The notes beneath the pieces are model-generated. The model ran no database searches. It was not told the DNA's origin and was given only the letters and a program-made list of their open reading frames with translations. DNA of 64,000 bases from Chromobotia macracanthus (Eukaryota; Chordata; Actinopteri; Cypriniformes; Botiidae), in assembly GCA_036877525.1 (NCBI GenBank), contig JAZGTH010000001.1, positions 9,308,001-9,372,000 of the forward strand, given 5' to 3'. Below, one piece after another: positions 24,911-40,625 of the stretch. The position numbers were made by a program, and so were the translations under genes. Each line of letters opens with the position of its first letter. Position 1 is the first letter of the stretch.

Positions 24911-27900
24911 CTGTGTATAGCACAACAGAAACTACAAAACACACAGTGAAGCTAGTCCCGGCAGGGGAATGTCACTGAGCTGACCCTCTTGCTTGGACAG
25001 GGAGCTGTTACAGCTGCTCTCTGACCTTAACAGACAAGCAGCTGGGCCTGTTAACATGCTGAGTCAGAGGTTCAGACCTTAAGTCAGCCTTTGATCCCCA
25101 GAGAAACCTCAGCTGCAGATGGGATCCAATATCCAGCTGCTTATACTATTGCTGCCGAATCCATGCAATACTATTTGCACAAACATTAGGGATGCATAGA
25201 TTTAATAAGATCATTTTCAAAGATAATTTGGTCAATATACAACATGCTGGCTAATATTGTAAACCTACAGGGTTTGGTTATAAACTACAGAGCCCAGGGG
25301 AGGATAGATATTATATTATTTTTTTATTTGAAAATAGGTATGACACTCTTTATTTTAGGACACAATATATAAAACACCAAACATCTTAATATCTTAAACA
25401 TCTAAAAAGTCCTCTGAAATAGGACATCAACATCATGGATGCAGGATCCTCGTTTCACCTTGATACCAATTCAAAGGTGCCCTTGAACAAAACATGGAGT
25501 TTGTTGATTTAATCTCCTGGAGATCGCCACCATGTGGGAGAAATTTGGTATAAAAAACACAGATGTGATCCAGGGCACAATAGCAGAATATTGACAACTG
25601 AGTACTGCAAACAGCTTTTTATGAATATCTTGAAAAATGAAAAGCAATTTCTGGGCACAAGTAAATGATTACGTACCACAATAGCAATGTTATCTTTTTG
25701 AGATGCTTTCCCATGTTTATAGAGGTAACCTGTCAACAACCCTTCCTAACATGAGGCTGACCTCATTTTATCCTAATAAATTTAACATTAACACAGTCCA
25801 TGACTACATTCCACTGCCAACATAACAATAAAACCTTCTCATCCATCGTTCCCTGTAAACTCAATGTAAAGGACAGCATAACAAAAAGCAGGCCTGTAGC
25901 TCTTCATACTGCGTTGTCCCAGAGAATAACATTTTAACATAATAACATAACCTTAACATAACTGAGTGGTCTATCTTAAATCTAATTTGGCCCCTTTTCC
26001 AAGAAAATGCTATTTTAACCTTAGTTAACTGCGACAGAGCAGCCTTTTTTGTTCAAATAAACACAGGCACGAGTATACCCTTTCTTCCCATCAGCCAGCA
26101 TCCTTTCTTTTTGTAGATGCCACCCTAGGTCAATAACTATGTGTCAACATATTATCAGCATTATATTAAATATACTTTGTGGAGACATTTTTTAGAAAAA
26201 TACTATTTTTAGACTGAAGATTTAAAGTTTTGTTTTGTTCTCATACAAGAGTTCCAGCTCCAGTTTTAGTTTGTGTGCTATAAGCATCTGTTGTTTAATA
26301 AAAATAAATGTGAAGATGAATTGGCGATGAATTATAGTGCATCATTCTAACTAATGACCAAGGGAGTGTATTTTATAAACATCCTAACTCAGAATCCTAT
26401 TAATCGGGTACCCATTTAGAACACTGAATTTGTTAAATATGAATTTAAATCTTAAGATCTTAAGAAGGCTCTGGATCATGCAAAAAACAAACAAACAGTA
26501 GCTTATATTTCTATAATTCCATAATTTAGACTACTAAGATGTTTTGTAAAACATTTGTAAAGCATTGTGGCATTTTGCCAGTCTGAGTGGGGAAGGTTCA
26601 GTGGGTCATCACTCCCTACAGCTTTTGCAAAATGTGAGCTATGTCCACATGCTGCCTGGGCAAAAGTTACCTGAGGACAGCTGTGTACAGTATATCTAAG
26701 AATAAAGATGGAAGCATATAGAGACTTAAGGCTTTTCTTCAACATTAGAACTATAAACACACCATGAGGTGCATTCAATATGTTATTGTATCTGTTCAAT
26801 ATGTTGTTCTGTCACATAAAACCTAAGTTGTTCCTCAACATGTTTACAGCAGGAACGAGCACTTTAAGGGGACAAATGGCTTTCAAATGAACATTCCAGA
26901 CCAACGAAATCACAGAACTCTGGCTAATGATCCTGGCCAGATCGAACTGGAAATAGCTAGGCTTATCTACCTTTACTGCTCTAAAAAATTGGGCTTTCCT
27001 CTCAAAGCCCTTCTTGGAAGCTAAAACTTTCTCAGACACCCGCTGTTGCCCTATGCTATCATTACAAACATTTCACGCTGTCTGCGTGGAGATGGATAGA
27101 TGTGCACTACTTAAGGAGGCAGAATGTCAATTGGAAAATAAAACAATGTAGGAGTACAACAGAGAAAGGAGATGATGGGCAAACGTATTATGTTACTCAA
27201 AGGTTTAGATCATTCTGCAAATGACACTAAAAAAGCATTTTATTCCACTTAATGAAATTAAAGCCTTCATTCAACTGACACTTTAAATCAAATGAAATGT
27301 TATTGATACCTTCCATTTTCATAAGCACAATCCCATAAACAATGAATTGGAAAAACCTCCAGACAACCAATCTAGTTCTCATATTCAGTACAAAATAAAA
27401 CCACCTAATCAGCTTACTGAAACCTGCCAAAACCACATTCACACAGTTTTTAAGAAACTTTTATGAAGGCAAATTCTGACATCTAGTGGTATATCAAATG
27501 AGAGGAATAAGAATGTTAAGACAACCATTGGAAATGCAAAACTTGTTTAAAAATTATGCAGTTTTGCCAGTAACGTCATCACACACTCATCACATTCTTA
27601 ATTAGTAGTCAATTATATTACTGCAGCAATTAATTACTAGTCTTCATTTCGTTTGCCAACATTCTTGTCGTCGCTTTTTACTTGTTATGTGACTCCATGC
27701 TTTTTTGCTAACATGCTTATTTTTACTATCCAAGATAATCATTAACATTACCGTGGTTTTTATATATTTCAGTGCAAGCAGCACATCTGATCAGTTTGTT
27801 TTTTGTTACAGATATTTCCATTAGTGTTTAAACTTCATATAGCATTTCCCTCAAACAAATATTCATGATCATAATAATTAAATTATTCAAAAAAAGACGG

Positions 27901-28012
27901 ATCTTCCACTTACCATGTCTGATTATTTTTATGAAAGGAAATAGTATTAGTAGTAAAGTAGTATTTGTTAAGTATTGTTTAACGGTTGCCTTTAGCTTTA
28001 AATCCAAGTCTC

Positions 28013-28026
28013 ATCACCATAGCAAC
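28013..28026 (-). promoter_or_regulatory. RFX X-box-like site
   Basis: The plus strand reads atcaccatagcaac; the reverse is gttgctatggtgat. It fits the RFX consensus GTNRCC, 0-3 spacer, RGYAAC with a few mismatches. RFX factors drive ciliary genes, and the site lies about 290 bp from the methyltransferase start codon, where a divergent nme7 promoter would be expected. Function is inferred only. Confidence 0.35.
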
Positions 28027-28183
28027 AACATCAGACAGAATGCCACAAAACCTATCCTTAAAAATGATCTGGTATAAATTTGTATCTTTAGCGCATACCG
28101 TTTCAACATTTCGATATTTTCCTTAATAATGCGAATTTACGTTTACGAAGCAAATTGTTTGCTTATTCGACTTCTATTGTAAC

Positions 28184-28191
28184 CCGGAAGT
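28184..28191 (+). promoter_or_regulatory. ETS/GABP-type promoter motif
   Basis: The sequence ccggaagt lies about 125 bp upstream of the methyltransferase ATG, followed by a cacgtg E-box at about 28213. This arrangement is typical of TATA-less housekeeping promoters. Confidence 0.45.
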
Positions 28192-28313
28192 AGTCGCCAA
28201 CTGACACACAGCACGTGAGTTTGTTAGGGTTTGGACTTTTGACAGCAGTTTCGTTTAGGTATGTGGAACTTTCTTATGAGCTTACATAACAGCATACAAC
28301 AAAAGCAGTTCAG

Positions 28314-30239
28314 ATGGATCGCAGACCACTTATTTTAGATGGAGGTCTAGCAACAGAACTTGAAGCTAGTGGATTTCAGTTACAGGTGGGTACTATGCTA
28401 TAACACTAAAGTATTATCGGCGCTTTTGTTTCAAAAAACATGAAATAAATTAAGTAAAAACACAAATTTTGTGTTTACAGGGAGATCCACTGTGGAGTGC
28501 AAGAGTTCTTTATACAAACCCAAAGGCTATTAAAGATGTACATTACAGGTAATGTTCTGTACATTATATGACATGCTCTACACTGTGACCCACTATACTA
28601 AACACGTTATTTAATTGAGCAGTTGATCATGGCAGAGAAATGTGTCTAAAACGTACATACCCTTATACATGTGCATAAGCGTTGACCCAGCGTCCCTGGT
28701 TAATATTAAAATTTTATTTAAAAGCTTTTTTCCATGTAACTTGTCAAATATGTCATGTTTATGCCAAATAGAACTGTATACTATTAGATGAATGATTCAT
28801 TGTACATGCTTAATAGAATATTCTTTTAAAGATACCTCCAAAGTGGTTCTGATGTCATAACAACAGCCACGTATCAGGCCAGCGTTGAGGGATTTGTAAA
28901 TTGTCTTGGGCTTGAGCCTGAGAAGGCACAGCAGCTGATGATGTCAGGTGTTCAACTGGCAAAAGAAACAGTGCAGGACTTCATGTCTCACACCATAATG
29001 TCAGGTGTGTGTGAGTCTAACTCCTAAATATGTTAAATGTCAGGCATTTTACAAGCTGCTAAGGTAATGGGAGATAAGGAACACGCCATATTTGTCTCAA
29101 TATGAATATATGCCCTAGAGGACAGAGGACAACCATTGGTTGCAGGCTCAGTGGGTCCTTATGGAGCGTTCCTACATGATGGGTCAGAGTACACTGGGGC
29201 ATATGAGGACAGAATGACAGTGGAGGTAAGGCAAAATGATACTGTCTGTCCACCTTGGCAACCACTGCAGTAGAATTTCAAGTAAATGTTTTTTTCCCTT
29301 AGGAGTTGAAAGACTGGCATCGTCCACAGATCCAGTGTTTGGTAAAGGCTGGAGTTGATCTTGTTGCCATGGAGACAATTCCAGGTCTTAAAGAGGCAGA
29401 GGCTTTAATAGAAGTTCTCAAAGAATTCCCTGAAACTAAAGCATGGCTTTCATTTTCCTGTAAGGTGACTGATTCTAATGGATACACTATCAGATATACA
29501 TACATCCTATAATTTGCTTTACAGTGATAAATTGCTTTCATAATACACAGAATTGAGACTGTGTTAGACTTGGTATTAATGCTTGATTTGTTTTAGGACA
29601 GTCATCATATTTCAACTGGGAGGACATTTTGTGAAGCAGTTCAGGTGGCGTGTAGGTCTCCACAGCTGGTTGCTGTGGGTCTGAACTGTTGCCCTCCCCC
29701 TCTTGTGAAACCTCTTCTAGAGTCAGCCATGTCACACAAGAAAGCAGATTTGAGCTGGGTCGTCTACCCTAACAGTGGAGAGGACTGGGATCCCAAGACG
29801 GGGTATGATGAATCAGTGGCTGATATTTGCTATTTATTTATTACTTCTCAGTCCTATCTACATTTGCGACATTCCTATGATAATAGAAAATTTTCAGACT
29901 TGAAAAAGAAGTTATTACAAATAACTGGAAAAGGCATAAATAAATTGGTTAAAATGTGTTGGACCCTGAATGTATTCATTTTTGATCATAATATACTGTG
30001 GTACTGTGTAATTGCAGTTGGAAAACAGAAAAACATACGTCATTTGCAAAATTAAGTCTTGACTGGAAAGAACAAGGGGCTTTGTGGATTGGTAAGTAAT
30101 TTATGAAATCGATAAACTCATGGAAAGACGTAATATAATACAAAATCACTGGAATAGTTCCTTTCTCTCAATAGGTGGCTGCTGTAGAGTGGGCCCTGCT
30201 GATATAACTGAGCTGAAACAACAACTACTGCATGTGTAG
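28314..30239 (+). CDS. Homocysteine S-methyltransferase (MmuM/BHMT-type)
   Basis: This enzyme transfers a methyl group, probably from S-methylmethionine or a related donor, to homocysteine to give methionine; it is cytosolic. Eight exons (28314-28385, 28481-28548, 28832-29004, 29119-29225, 29303-29464, 29597-29802, 30018-30091, 30175-30239) join in compatible phases to 308 aa, about the family length. The N-terminus has the fold's opening ILDGGLATELEASG (residues 7-20), then RPQI and VAMETIPGLKEAEA in the barrel. The zinc-binding cysteines are present: C225 in GLNCCPP, and C290-C291 in the terminal GGCCRVGP, spaced as in the pterin-independent methyltransferases. The gene looks intact. Mammals keep BHMT but lack this bacterial/plant-like member, so I give no symbol. 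It is read in the same direction as ttc4 downstream and divergently from the nme7 relic. Confidence 0.92.
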
Positions 30240-31224
30240 TCTTGACTCATGAAACAGCCTGACATCATCCACACCTGTAGTTGCCTTTGAAATATTGCCC
30301 TGATGTCCAAGAATGTGTATAAATATTTTGATTATAAATGAAACTAACACCAAAGCACTAGATTTACATGAATATGTATGATTTGTGGTGACTAGATTAT
30401 GAACATCGATGTTGCTGTGAGTGGATTTTATGCCTCACTCTGAATGTGGAGCAAAACGTTAGAGCAACATTACAGTAGCAGACTATTGGACTATAAGGTT
30501 TGCACAAATGTTAGTTTGAATCCGTGATGATAGTGTTGTTTTGATAGGCTGTTCGTTTTGTTTAATACAATTTTTGTATTGATTGCAAAGACTGTCTGCT
30601 ATGTAAAGCCTGTTAAACAGTAATAAAAATAGAACAAACATTCAAGGTGTTGCAAATAATTTGCTTGCAAGGGTTGAGAACTCTGAAATCTCCTGTGTTT
30701 CTTCTTTTCCCCTAAAATTAATTCAGCTACAACTGCTTAGTTATTTTATGTTGAAAATATAGAGATTTCTTCTAAAATCATCTATAAAGCACACCTGTAA
30801 ATGTTTTAAGTTGTCACGTAAATAATAACTATTTAATAACAAATGACTTATGTTTCTTGGCAATATTAGACGGATCCCAGTGTTTACTTAAAAATATGTT
30901 TATCTACGTGTAAAAGAAAGTCTACGGGGCTTAATGTACAGCAGAGTTCTGTATTGTTGAAATTGTTTCTCTTTGTCGTCCTCCATTCCAGCTAGTGGCG
31001 GTAATGCGTTTCTCACCTGTGTCAAGCCGCAGAACACCAGCTGCTTTCTGAAGCCAGGTGGTATTGTTTAACTACTTGATCACCGTGTTGTGGAGTTTTA
31101 AGTTTATACCTTTCATCGCAGGTAGTCTTTTTGAATATGGTACCGTATTAAAAACGCATCAATTACAACTTTTAATTTTAACGTAATAAGTGGACATACA
31201 TAATTCATTTCAAGACAGAAAAAC
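30240..31224 (+). other. Methyltransferase 3'UTR and ttc4 promoter region
   Basis: A canonical AATAAA at 30622-30627 probably ends the methyltransferase transcript. The remaining roughly 600 bp lead into ttc4 and contain no TATA box close to its start. No other gene is visible. Confidence 0.55.
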
Positions 31225-34200
31225 ATGGCTGCACCAGCGCAGGGCGAGGACAGTGATGATGCTATGGATGAATTTATGGAGAAGTTTAAGAAACAGAAAT
31301 ACAAAAATGCGTTTAATGAAAGCAACTGGGAAGAGGTAAGAACTGGCAAATTCATAACGATCGTTTGCAGTGGTATGTCCTGAAAGGTTGGCGTTGCTGA
31401 TGTTCATAGCAGTGCATTGCATTTGCTGTCATTTCAAACATGACATCTACATCTCGCAGGAGTTTGATAAGGTGCCCATGTTCATGAAGACAGCTCCAGA
31501 GGAGATAGACCCAGTGAAACACCCAGATCTCGCCTGCATTCAGTCTATTATCCATGATGATGATAGAACACCTGAAGGTGGCCTCTGCCATTACTTTAAA
31601 CATTGTGTTGATTTATTTGTTTTATGTAGTACTGCCTTTAAATGCCCATAGATTGTAATATATGAACCTGTTATAATATATGAACATGGGTTGTTTTCAG
31701 AGCAAGCCAGGAGTTTGAAGGATGAGGGGAATGAGTTCTTCAAGGAGAAAAACTATAAGAAAGCTGTAGTGTCCTACACAGCAGGATTGAAGAAGAACGG
31801 TGAGGATCTCGAACTCAATGCTGTTCTCTACACTAATCGTGCAGCTGCACATTTCCATTTAGGTACGGTCCCCAAAACACAAACTGCACCTGACTAATTA
31901 AGGTTTTCCCTTTGAATTATTTGAATGTCTGAAATTACAATTTAATATTAATATTTTCAGGCAATATGCGTTCAGCTTTGAATGATGTCACAGCTGCAAA
32001 GAAACTGAAGCCAGACCACATTAAAGCCATTTTAAGAGGTGAGTTATAGCTAAATATGTAATTAAACACATTTACATTAATGCATTTAATATATTTTTTA
32101 CAATGTGATTTATAATGCATTGAAGAAATACATTTTTAACAATTGTGTAAATTGAACAAATGACCTTAGCATTGATGGGGCTCAACCAGCTACAGGAACA
32201 CCTAGATAACTCTTTGTTGTTTCAAGAAACAGAGTGATGTTATTTTATGTACTAAATGAACTATGTACAGAGGATTTTAGTTATGCCTGTGTATTTATTG
32301 TGTGTATTTAGGAGCACAGTGCTGTATGGAGCTGTGTAACTATGCAGAAGCATTGCAGTGGTGCGATGAGGGTCTCAAACTGCTTCCCACTGACAAGAAA
32401 CTACAGGACCTAAGAGCCAAAGTAGACAAGCAGAAGGTAAAACTGCTGCCGTCTTTATTGAAGAATTATAGTGTACCTTTCTGGAGACTTGATCTAAATG
32501 TTTAAATGGTTTATGCTCAATGTATTGTAGAGAGAGGCAGAGAGAGATGCCAGAAAAGCAAAGGTTAAAGCGAAGAAGGAGCAGAACGAGAGAGAAGTGC
32601 TGATGGCTGCTATTAAGGTAAGACTCTTGACTTTCAGTACTACAGATATCGCATTTTCCACACTTAGTTCAGTTACTCAGTCCGAAACACAGTACAACAT
32701 ATGCATGGAATGTTCTTAACATTTACATCATAGGGAGGGAATAGCATGAAAAAGTGCTCTTTAAAGTTACTGAGTTATAAACTTCCAACAATTGCTGGAG
32801 ACAATAATTGTTGAGCATAAAAGCTTGAAAACTTATAGTGAAACTACACTTGATGGTGTGGTGATATCTTCAGTTTTCTGAGGTGGCTTTTTTTTCAGTT
32901 TTCTATTACATCAGTAGTGTAATACATAATTTATATTTGGAATATACTCAGTTGAATAGTCAGGCCTAGCATTACTGAAGCTGTTCAAATGTAAACAAGA
33001 TGAAAAAGATGTTTAAATTTCAGCATTGTGACAGGAATAACAGCTGAGCACTGTTGCATCCCTTAATGTTAATTAAATGTTTACACTTTCCCTTCCAATA
33101 ACCATCTTGATAGGTGACAGTTCACCAGAAATGCCCGAGCTGGCATGTCAAAAACAGGAAGTAACTGTTATATATTTAATTGTGTCATCAATGTTATTGC
33201 TAATGACATGTTTACCACTGTTGTGGTATGACTCTTCACACCTTCTAGTGTGAAAGTAGCCTAAATTTAATGAATATAATCATTACTTTTACTCTGACTG
33301 TTTTTTCTAAGGAGCGTGGCATTAAACTTCTGAAGCAGAAGCCATCACAGCATAGGGGCTCAGACAGTGAGGATGATGATGATGGAGGTTCTTCATGAGC
33401 TCTGGCTGATCTGGAGCTTGATGGAATTGGCTCGCAGGAGGCCACAGGAACTCGTGTTTATATGGATGAGCAGGGTGTCCTCCACTGGCCAGTGCTCTTC
33501 CTCTACCCTGAACATAGGCAGACCGACTTCATATCTGCCTTCAGTGAAAACTCCAGGTTTGTTCTGAAGTCTACAGTATTGTCAGTATGGATATCTGTTT
33601 GGGAAGAATCTTTTACTAGTAGAAATTTTCATTTCATGGTGTGTCATTTTATTTTGTTTAGCTTTATGGACCATTTGACAATCATGTTTGAAGAGTTGCC
33701 ACCATGGGATACAGAAAGGAAATATCCGCCGCAAAATCTACAGGTCAGTAATGAAAAAACAACTGTTGATCAGTCAATTTTGTTTGAAGTTTTAAAATGC
33801 TGTACCATAAACTTTAAGTGGTTATTATTCATTTATATGCTCAAGCATTTATTATTGGTATTACAGTCTAATACTTGAATTTGCCTTAAAAATAGCCTGC
33901 GGCTAATTTTTGGTGTTATATATAACAAAAAAGCTCTTACACTTTTCAGCTGTTCTTCGAGGATCAAGAAAATGGAAACCTTTATCAAGTTGCTCTTGAA
34001 AAGCCACTTCTTAACATCCTTCAGCACCAAAGGTATTTCAGAGAAATTTTCTTTTTCATTCTTTTTCAACTGTTTCATTACTGCTTAAATTGGTATTTGA
34101 TGTTTTTCTTTCTGTGTTGTATTTTCAGGTGCTTTGTGAAGGCAGGAACACCCAGCTTCATTGTGTTAGTATCAGGATCTTCATTTTGTAAGCAGTTTTT

Positions 34201-34225
34201 ATCAGGAAAAAAGGTCCAGAGATGA
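31225..34225 (+). CDS. ttc4: Tetratricopeptide repeat protein 4 with an in-frame TGA
   Basis: TTC4 is the animal relative of yeast Cns1, a TPR co-chaperone that binds the EEVD tails of Hsp90/Hsp70. Ten exons (31225-31335, 31460-31577, 31701-31862, 31961-32038, 32312-32436, 32531-32617, 33312-33556, 33662-33743, 33950-34032, 34129-34225) have good splice sites and matching phases, giving 396 codons, close to the usual length. Three TPRs fill about residues 79-184, with dicarboxylate-clamp residues in KDEGNEFFK, YTNRAAAHFHLG and KAILRGAQC. A charged helix (REAERDARKAKVKAKKE) and an acidic run (SEDDDDGG) follow, then the C-terminal wheel domain (LHWPVLFLYPEH, FISAFSENS, CFVKAGTPSF). Codon 256 is TGA (33396-33398), between GGSS and ALADLEL. 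Everything after it stays in frame and family-like, so the stop looks recent, or an error or allele. Confidence 0.9.
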
Positions 34226-35376
34226 AATGATTTTCGGTTTGAATCCTAAAAAGACATTGGTCATAAATCAGCCTCAAGGTATTAAGAATATTTCTGCTCA
34301 GCCCACCCTTTAAAAAAAGAGGAGATGGAGGCAAACTTCTGGAGTCTCATTTCCTCAGCAGAAAGTTATTATGCTATTAAGAAAGCATATCCCACCTATT
34401 TCATACAGGTGATTTTTGTAAAGTTTTTTTAAACTGTGAGTACAAGACAAAATGTAAATAAGTTTAAAAAAGACTCAATTTCATCTATATATTGCTCATC
34501 AGTATTTAATACATAAAACATAACAATTCATATAAATTACACTATTTAGTCTGTTTGGATCATTAAAAACAACATGCTTAAATGACACTGTCATTTCATA
34601 CAACAACCCTGGTAATGATAAAATAACTTGGTCCCTGAAAGGTTGGGCCTTAGTACAGCATGAACCGATGCTTGACTTGATTCATTTCTATGATAAGGAA
34701 ACAAAACACAGTGCCTCATTCAGTAAGCTTTAGTCATGCACATGTAACAATCTATAATAAAGAAGAAAACATTTGGTTCCATACTGTTTAATTAAGCTGT
34801 TTGTCACATACAGTGGGGTCCAAATGTCTGAGACCACTAGTGAAAACGCTTCAATTTAGCATTTTCTAGTTTAATACATTACATATTATCAACATAACAA
34901 TGAGTGAAAGTTTAATTGCATAAATGTCCAGAATTTCTTTATATATTGCTTTATATCTTTAAGTATCACTTAAAATGGCATTAACTGGCTACTTTTCTGT
35001 AATACCCAGTGATCCATGTTATACCAGCATGGGATAAAAATCATTGATTTTCAATGAACCCTTTTTACCTCTACAGCTTAAAACACTAATGTCTTGTTTA
35101 ACTGGCTCTTCAAGCTTTGTGGCACATGCTGGAGGAAACGGATGCCATAAACATTCCACAGTGGGTTTTCATTGTAATTGGTCTGTTGTCCATTACAATT
35201 AACATTAACAAAAGTGAATATTTCTAGTTTGAAATGAATAGCTTCAATATTATTAAATAAGGTCTTAACATGGACAACTCCAGACATACAGTTCATATCA
35301 CACAATTGCCCATGAGAGAAGTAATGTCTCCACTTCTAGAGTGAACGTGTTGGCGTCATCTTACATTCTTCCTTTT
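34226..35376. other. Convergent 3' regions of ttc4 and ttc22
   Basis: The region lies between the two stop codons and holds both 3'UTRs. An AATAAA for ttc4 occurs at 34756-34761. A Tc1-like terminal motif lies at 34810-34875. No further gene is visible. Confidence 0.55.
34810..34875 (+). mobile_element. Tc1-like terminal sequence (solo end)
   Basis: The sequence acagtggggtccaaatgtct, then gagaccac and gaaaacgcttcaa, matches the terminal inverted repeat style of fish Tc1/mariner elements. A related copy in the same orientation starts at 63946. I do not see the opposite repeat or any transposase, so this is a degraded or non-autonomous remnant. Confidence 0.55.
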
Positions 35377-38320
<2,944 letters not shown>

Positions 38321-40000
38321 GAACACCTGCACACGTGTACTGACAATGCTTGACTAAGATAGAGGCTCTTTAGTGCAGCTATCTTATAAGAGAGACAGGA
38401 AATACAGGTTTGAAGAGGAGAAGAAATAAGAGGTAAGGAAAGACACAGAGCGTGTGCTTTCTTGCTTCCTGCAACAGGTTTCTCCACCCATTGTAAACAT
38501 TTAAACTAACTATTTAAATAAATAGGAAAATATGGGTGTTGGCCCAGAGGAAGTGTGTAAAGAATGTGTCTTTTCTGAAGTTAAGAGCAGATCACAAATT
38601 TAAAATTTTAAATAAAAGGTTCATGTTCATGATCAGTTAATGATTTTTATTTCATAGGTGCAATTTCAACATTGACCACTAGAATGAAACCTTTCACCAA
38701 GTATTGGGAACATGCAATGGAAAGCATAGGGTAAAAGGGACAGAAACGTGCCAGGTAGTATTTCTAATGTGCTGCTCTATCTTTCAATAAAAAATATCTT
38801 CAGAGCCATATAAGGCAATATTCATCTTAAGTTAGATCCATGTTTGCCCTTCAGTTACAAGTAGGTACCTCATAGGTAGCACATCATCTACATTCTGAAT
38901 ACAATTACATTTACAAATAAAGACAGTCACAAAGTTCTTAGAGGTAAACACAGATGTATAGATTAGATATTTCTGTGTAGATGCATAGACTATATAATGC
39001 CACTCTATATATATTTCTATAACCATCTATTTCTAGGATGCCCCATTTTAAAGTTGTATCAACAGTGACATGTGTCTGGTTACCTCAGACTGGAAATATG
39101 GGTCTGTTGTGTGAGGTTGTTCTTACACTCCTGTTCTGTTTATGTCCATAATGACTATAACAGAGAAAAGATCTTACAGCCAGCATATGTTCAATGATGT
39201 CATCCTTGGTCATAGCCCGAGGAGGACACTAGTGTGACTCAGACTCATACTTCTTGTCTAAAACTTTTTTTAATTATGAACAAGAACAAATCATGAATAC
39301 CAGTCTAATGTGGTAATATGCTGTACAGATCATGGTTTTTTTTTATTAGTATGGAAAAAATAATTCTTAAGGTAGGGAAGCAGATTATAGCTAGAACTGT
39401 GGTGGAAAAATATTAAAAATGGGTCTAGAAAGTTGGCAGACAATGGTCCTGGAAAATTTAAATAACGTTGAACAAAACTACTTCAGTCTGGGACATAAAA
39501 CAACATCTTGTCAAAATTATTATTTTGTAATATGCTAATATTTAAGTTGAAAGTTGTATTTGCAATATGTTTTCTCCAAATAATTATGACTCTTTTTATA
39601 AGATTCCTATGTAAATTAAAGATAATTCAGTCTCAGGTTTTCATGTATTATAGCATAACCAAATGCAGGAAAAGATCTCATTCCTTTTGCTTTCATGTGT
39701 ATATGATGACAGTGATCCATATTCAAATCACATAATTTAGTGTGTCCAAAGCTTCTGAAATTGGCTTATGCGATAGATATCTTGTAAATAAATACATAAG
39801 CCTTTAAAATCAATTTATTGCACCATGGTGTGCTACTGGTGTAATACTACTAAAAAGCGTACTTTTTAGGTAGGGTAATTACTTAATAAAGACGCTTGTA
39901 CGTTGTTGCCATGAGCTATTATAGCGATTCGTTGTAATAACATGGATTACACAGAAGTCTTCTGTACAGTAAGCCTGTAACAAGTTCAGCCTACTTGGAG
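38321..40000. other. Intergenic region between ttc22 and lurap1
   Basis: The region contains the ttc22 promoter and 5'UTR on its left side. No extra exon, RNA gene or clear mobile element is visible. Confidence 0.5.
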
Positions 40001-40392
40001 TGAATCTTGCAGTTCAGACGGGCTCCTCTACTCCAGTATTTACGGCAGTGAACTTCTGCTCTGCGCGAAGGGTTTGTTCAGCGCTCGCTGTCATGCAGGT
40101 GGAATTCAGTGCTGCAGCAGTACAATTCAATCTCATCAGGACAGAGCCTTTATATTGAGCTGATCTCCTGTCAGGATCTGACTTCATTTCTAAACATTTT
40201 TATTCACCGAATACAGTCATGGCATCATCAGTGGCGCAACGGTGGAGTTTGAACTGCGTGTAGATGGAATACATTTTAAACGACGAATTTTCAGCGAGAC
40301 GCGCATCATGCTCAGGTGGTCTACTGAAGGAGATCTTATAGCCTGCATTTGGGAAAGAAAACATTCGAGTAAATGTTTAAAATATTGATCAG
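40001..40392 (+). promoter_or_regulatory. lurap1 promoter and probable noncoding first exon
   Basis: A more CpG-containing block ends in a strong donor (gatcag/gtatgt, exon end 40392). The next acceptor (ccttataag, 606-607) starts the exon carrying the ATG at 40626. The transcription start itself cannot be placed. Confidence 0.45.
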
Positions 40393-40625
40393 GTATGTCG
40401 TTCCCACGTTTAGATTATTTGACGCATTTGATCGTTTCCCTTAAGACTGTGAACAATGCTTAAACATAAAACATCGGTGTGCATAGGCTTTGCACTTGCC
40501 TGTTTCCGTGTAGTGCAAATCAAAACTTAGTCGGTGAGCTGTTTATTTTTTCTAATCCGTAATAGTCTAACAGTTTTCTTTTTACATTATTATTCTTGCC
40601 TTATAAGGAGGTCCTTTTTATAATC

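Larger units (their letters stand above)
24911..28313. other. Region from first nme7 relic exon to the methyltransferase start
   Basis: I find no exon in this interval. The first exon of nme7 should lie toward the right end but is not recognisable. A GC-richer block at 24900-25110 includes a Maf/NF-E2-like TGCTGAGTCA at 25058-25067. The right end carries the promoter elements listed separately. Confidence 0.45.

Noticed and set aside
26503..27039. Two minus-strand open frames of 98 and 75 codons near the 5' side of nme7
   Set aside because: Neither matches the DM10 or NDK domain and no splice sites frame them; they are treated as chance.
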